A stretch of DNA of 64,000 nucleotides from the NCBI GenBank assembly GCA_021234155.1, contig JAJEKV010000054.1, forward strand, positions 5,255,962 to 5,319,961. Reading direction: 5' to 3'. This DNA is from Isoetes taiwanensis. Lineage: Eukaryota; Streptophyta; Lycopodiopsida; Isoetales; Isoetaceae. The notes under the pieces were generated by a model. It saw only the letters and a list, made by a program, of their open reading frames with translations. It had not been told where the DNA came from and did not search any database. Numbering within the stretch: the stretch's first letter is position 1; every line of letters starts with the position of its first letter. Positions 63,035 through 64,000 of this stretch are shown here, piece after piece. The position numbers and the translations under genes are program-made.

Positions 63035-63595
63035 GATTGATGAGTTCAAGCATCGAGACTTCCCAATCTTTCTTTCCCCTCCTCTTTGGGCAATGTAGCT
63101 TAGTTTACATGCTAAGTTCCATTGTTCAAAGAGGGGTGAAAGCAAGGGTTGGGAAGTCTCGATGCTTGTACTCAGGTCTCTTTCATCCTGGCCTGGAGCG
63201 TGATCCTTCGGGTTAATTGGATGTTAGTGATTGATGAGTTCAAGCATCGAGACTTCCCAATCTTTCTTTCCCCTCCTCTTTGGGCAATGTAGCTTAGTTT
63301 ACATGCTAAGTTCCATTGTTCAAAGAGGGGTGAAAGCAAGGGTTGGGAAGTCTCGATGCTTGTACTCAGGTCTCTTTCATCCTGGCCTGGAGCGTGATCC
63401 TTCGGGTTAATTGGATGTTAGTGATTGATGAGTTCAAGCATCGAGACTTCCCAATCTTTCTTTCCCCTCCTCTTTGGGCAATGTAGCTTAGTTTACATGC
63501 TAAGTTCCATTGTTCAAAGAGGGGTGAAAGCAAGGGTTGGGAAGTCTCGATGCTTGTACTCAGGTCTCTTTCATCCTGGCCTGGAGCGTGATCCT
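63035..63595. repeat. 194-bp satellite, about 2.9 copies, palindromic monomers
   Basis: Units start GATTGATGAGTTCAAGCATC at 63035, 63229 and 63423 and are nearly identical. Within each, about 120 bp forms an imperfect palindrome: CAAGCATCGAGACTTCCCAA ... TTGGGAAGTCTCGATGCTTG, with inner CCTCTTTG/CAAAGAGG and CTTAG/CTAAG pairs. Diverged forms of the arm (GCATCGAGACTTCC, GCATTGAGACTTCCCAATC) occur at about 62.41-62.48 kb. Confidence 0.95.
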
Positions 63596-63631
63596 CTTGA
63601 ATGGTTGCCAAATCGCCATTTGGATGCCATC

Positions 63632-63741
63632 TGGACCTATAATTTGTACCTCCATTCCTTTGGGTGGCACATGCCATGCAAACCCATTTGGGTATTCAGA
63701 GCATGTGCCACCCAGAGGAATAGAGTACTGATTATAGGTCC
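63632..63741. repeat. 110-bp imperfect inverted repeat
   Basis: GGACCTATAAT ... GGGTGGCACATGC on the left pairs with GCATGTGCCACCC ... ATTATAGGTCC on the right, separated by about 25 bases. It is another MITE-like hairpin directly after the satellite. Confidence 0.85.
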
Positions 63742-64000
63742 GTGATAGCATTCAAAGCCCAATTTGGCATACCGGGTTATTCCCGACTTGGGTACCGGTA
63801 CCTTGTGAACCTTCGATGGATCGATTTCGTCCGGCTGGTCCGAGGTCTGTTTGGCCCCTTCGCATGCGTAGATTACTTCTCATCAGCAAGATTCTGGCGC
63901 ATGCGAAGAGGCAAGCAACAACGGAGGTCGAGACGGGTCTGATCCAACGAAGGTTTTCAGGGCACTGCGGTTACACATGAAAGAAACATAGAAAGAAACA
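63742..64000. other. Unassigned window end
   Basis: A short inverted pair GCATGCG ... CGCATGCG (about 63861 and 63898) is seen, but no gene is recognised before the window ends. Confidence 0.4.

Overview
This window looks like nuclear DNA of a land plant, probably a seed-free one (a fern or other non-seed plant; the species cannot be fixed from sequence alone). Three conserved, intron-rich eukaryotic genes can be read exon by exon, all on the minus strand: a Maf-like nucleotide pyrophosphatase (10.0-15.0 kb, 10 exons), autophagy protein ATG6/Beclin 1 (38.9-42.6 kb, 10 exons) and the NEDD8/RUB-conjugating E2 UBC12/RCE1 (50.2-51.0 kb, 5 exons). A fourth small four-exon gene of unknown function lies at 56.5-57.25 kb. 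Their introns have plant-like sizes, and the repeats (chromovirus, DUF4283-type L1 LINE, tRNA-iMet-primed LTR elements) are typical of plants.

Most of the rest is transposable elements. 0.3-6.9 kb holds three head-to-tail copies of a LINE family with an RRM-like ORF1, APE endonuclease, RT and a C-terminal CCHC finger. They are embedded in (CT)n microsatellites. A relative lies at 47.2-49.4 kb and a minus-strand fragment at 53.6-54.6 kb. From 16.6 to 35.9 kb there is a nest: a 5'-truncated L1 LINE with a 10-bp candidate target duplication was hit first by a small non-coding LTR element (16.8-19.7 kb) and, separately, by a 13-kb Ty3/Gypsy chromovirus (20.5-33.55 kb, target duplication AGGGT).

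The chromovirus is the most striking object. Between its 5' LTR and gag it carries about 4.5 kb of extra coding sequence with at least four open frames. One of them ends in a nearly complete histone H3 core domain behind a divergent tail that keeps an ARKS motif. Downstream come gag, protease, RT, RNase H and an integrase ending in a chromodomain. The element therefore encodes both a histone H3 and a histone-tail-reading domain. A 467-codon acidic frame of unknown function follows the H3 frame, behind its own promoter-like motifs. The gag-pol part has several frameshifts, so this copy is probably dead, while the extra frames are largely open.

57.4-64 kb is repeat-rich: a foldback element, decayed open frames of an unidentified repeat, and a satellite of 194-bp monomers that are each near-perfect palindromes. 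Exon boundaries were placed by eye from splice consensus, reading-frame continuity and family knowledge. No alignment or search was run.
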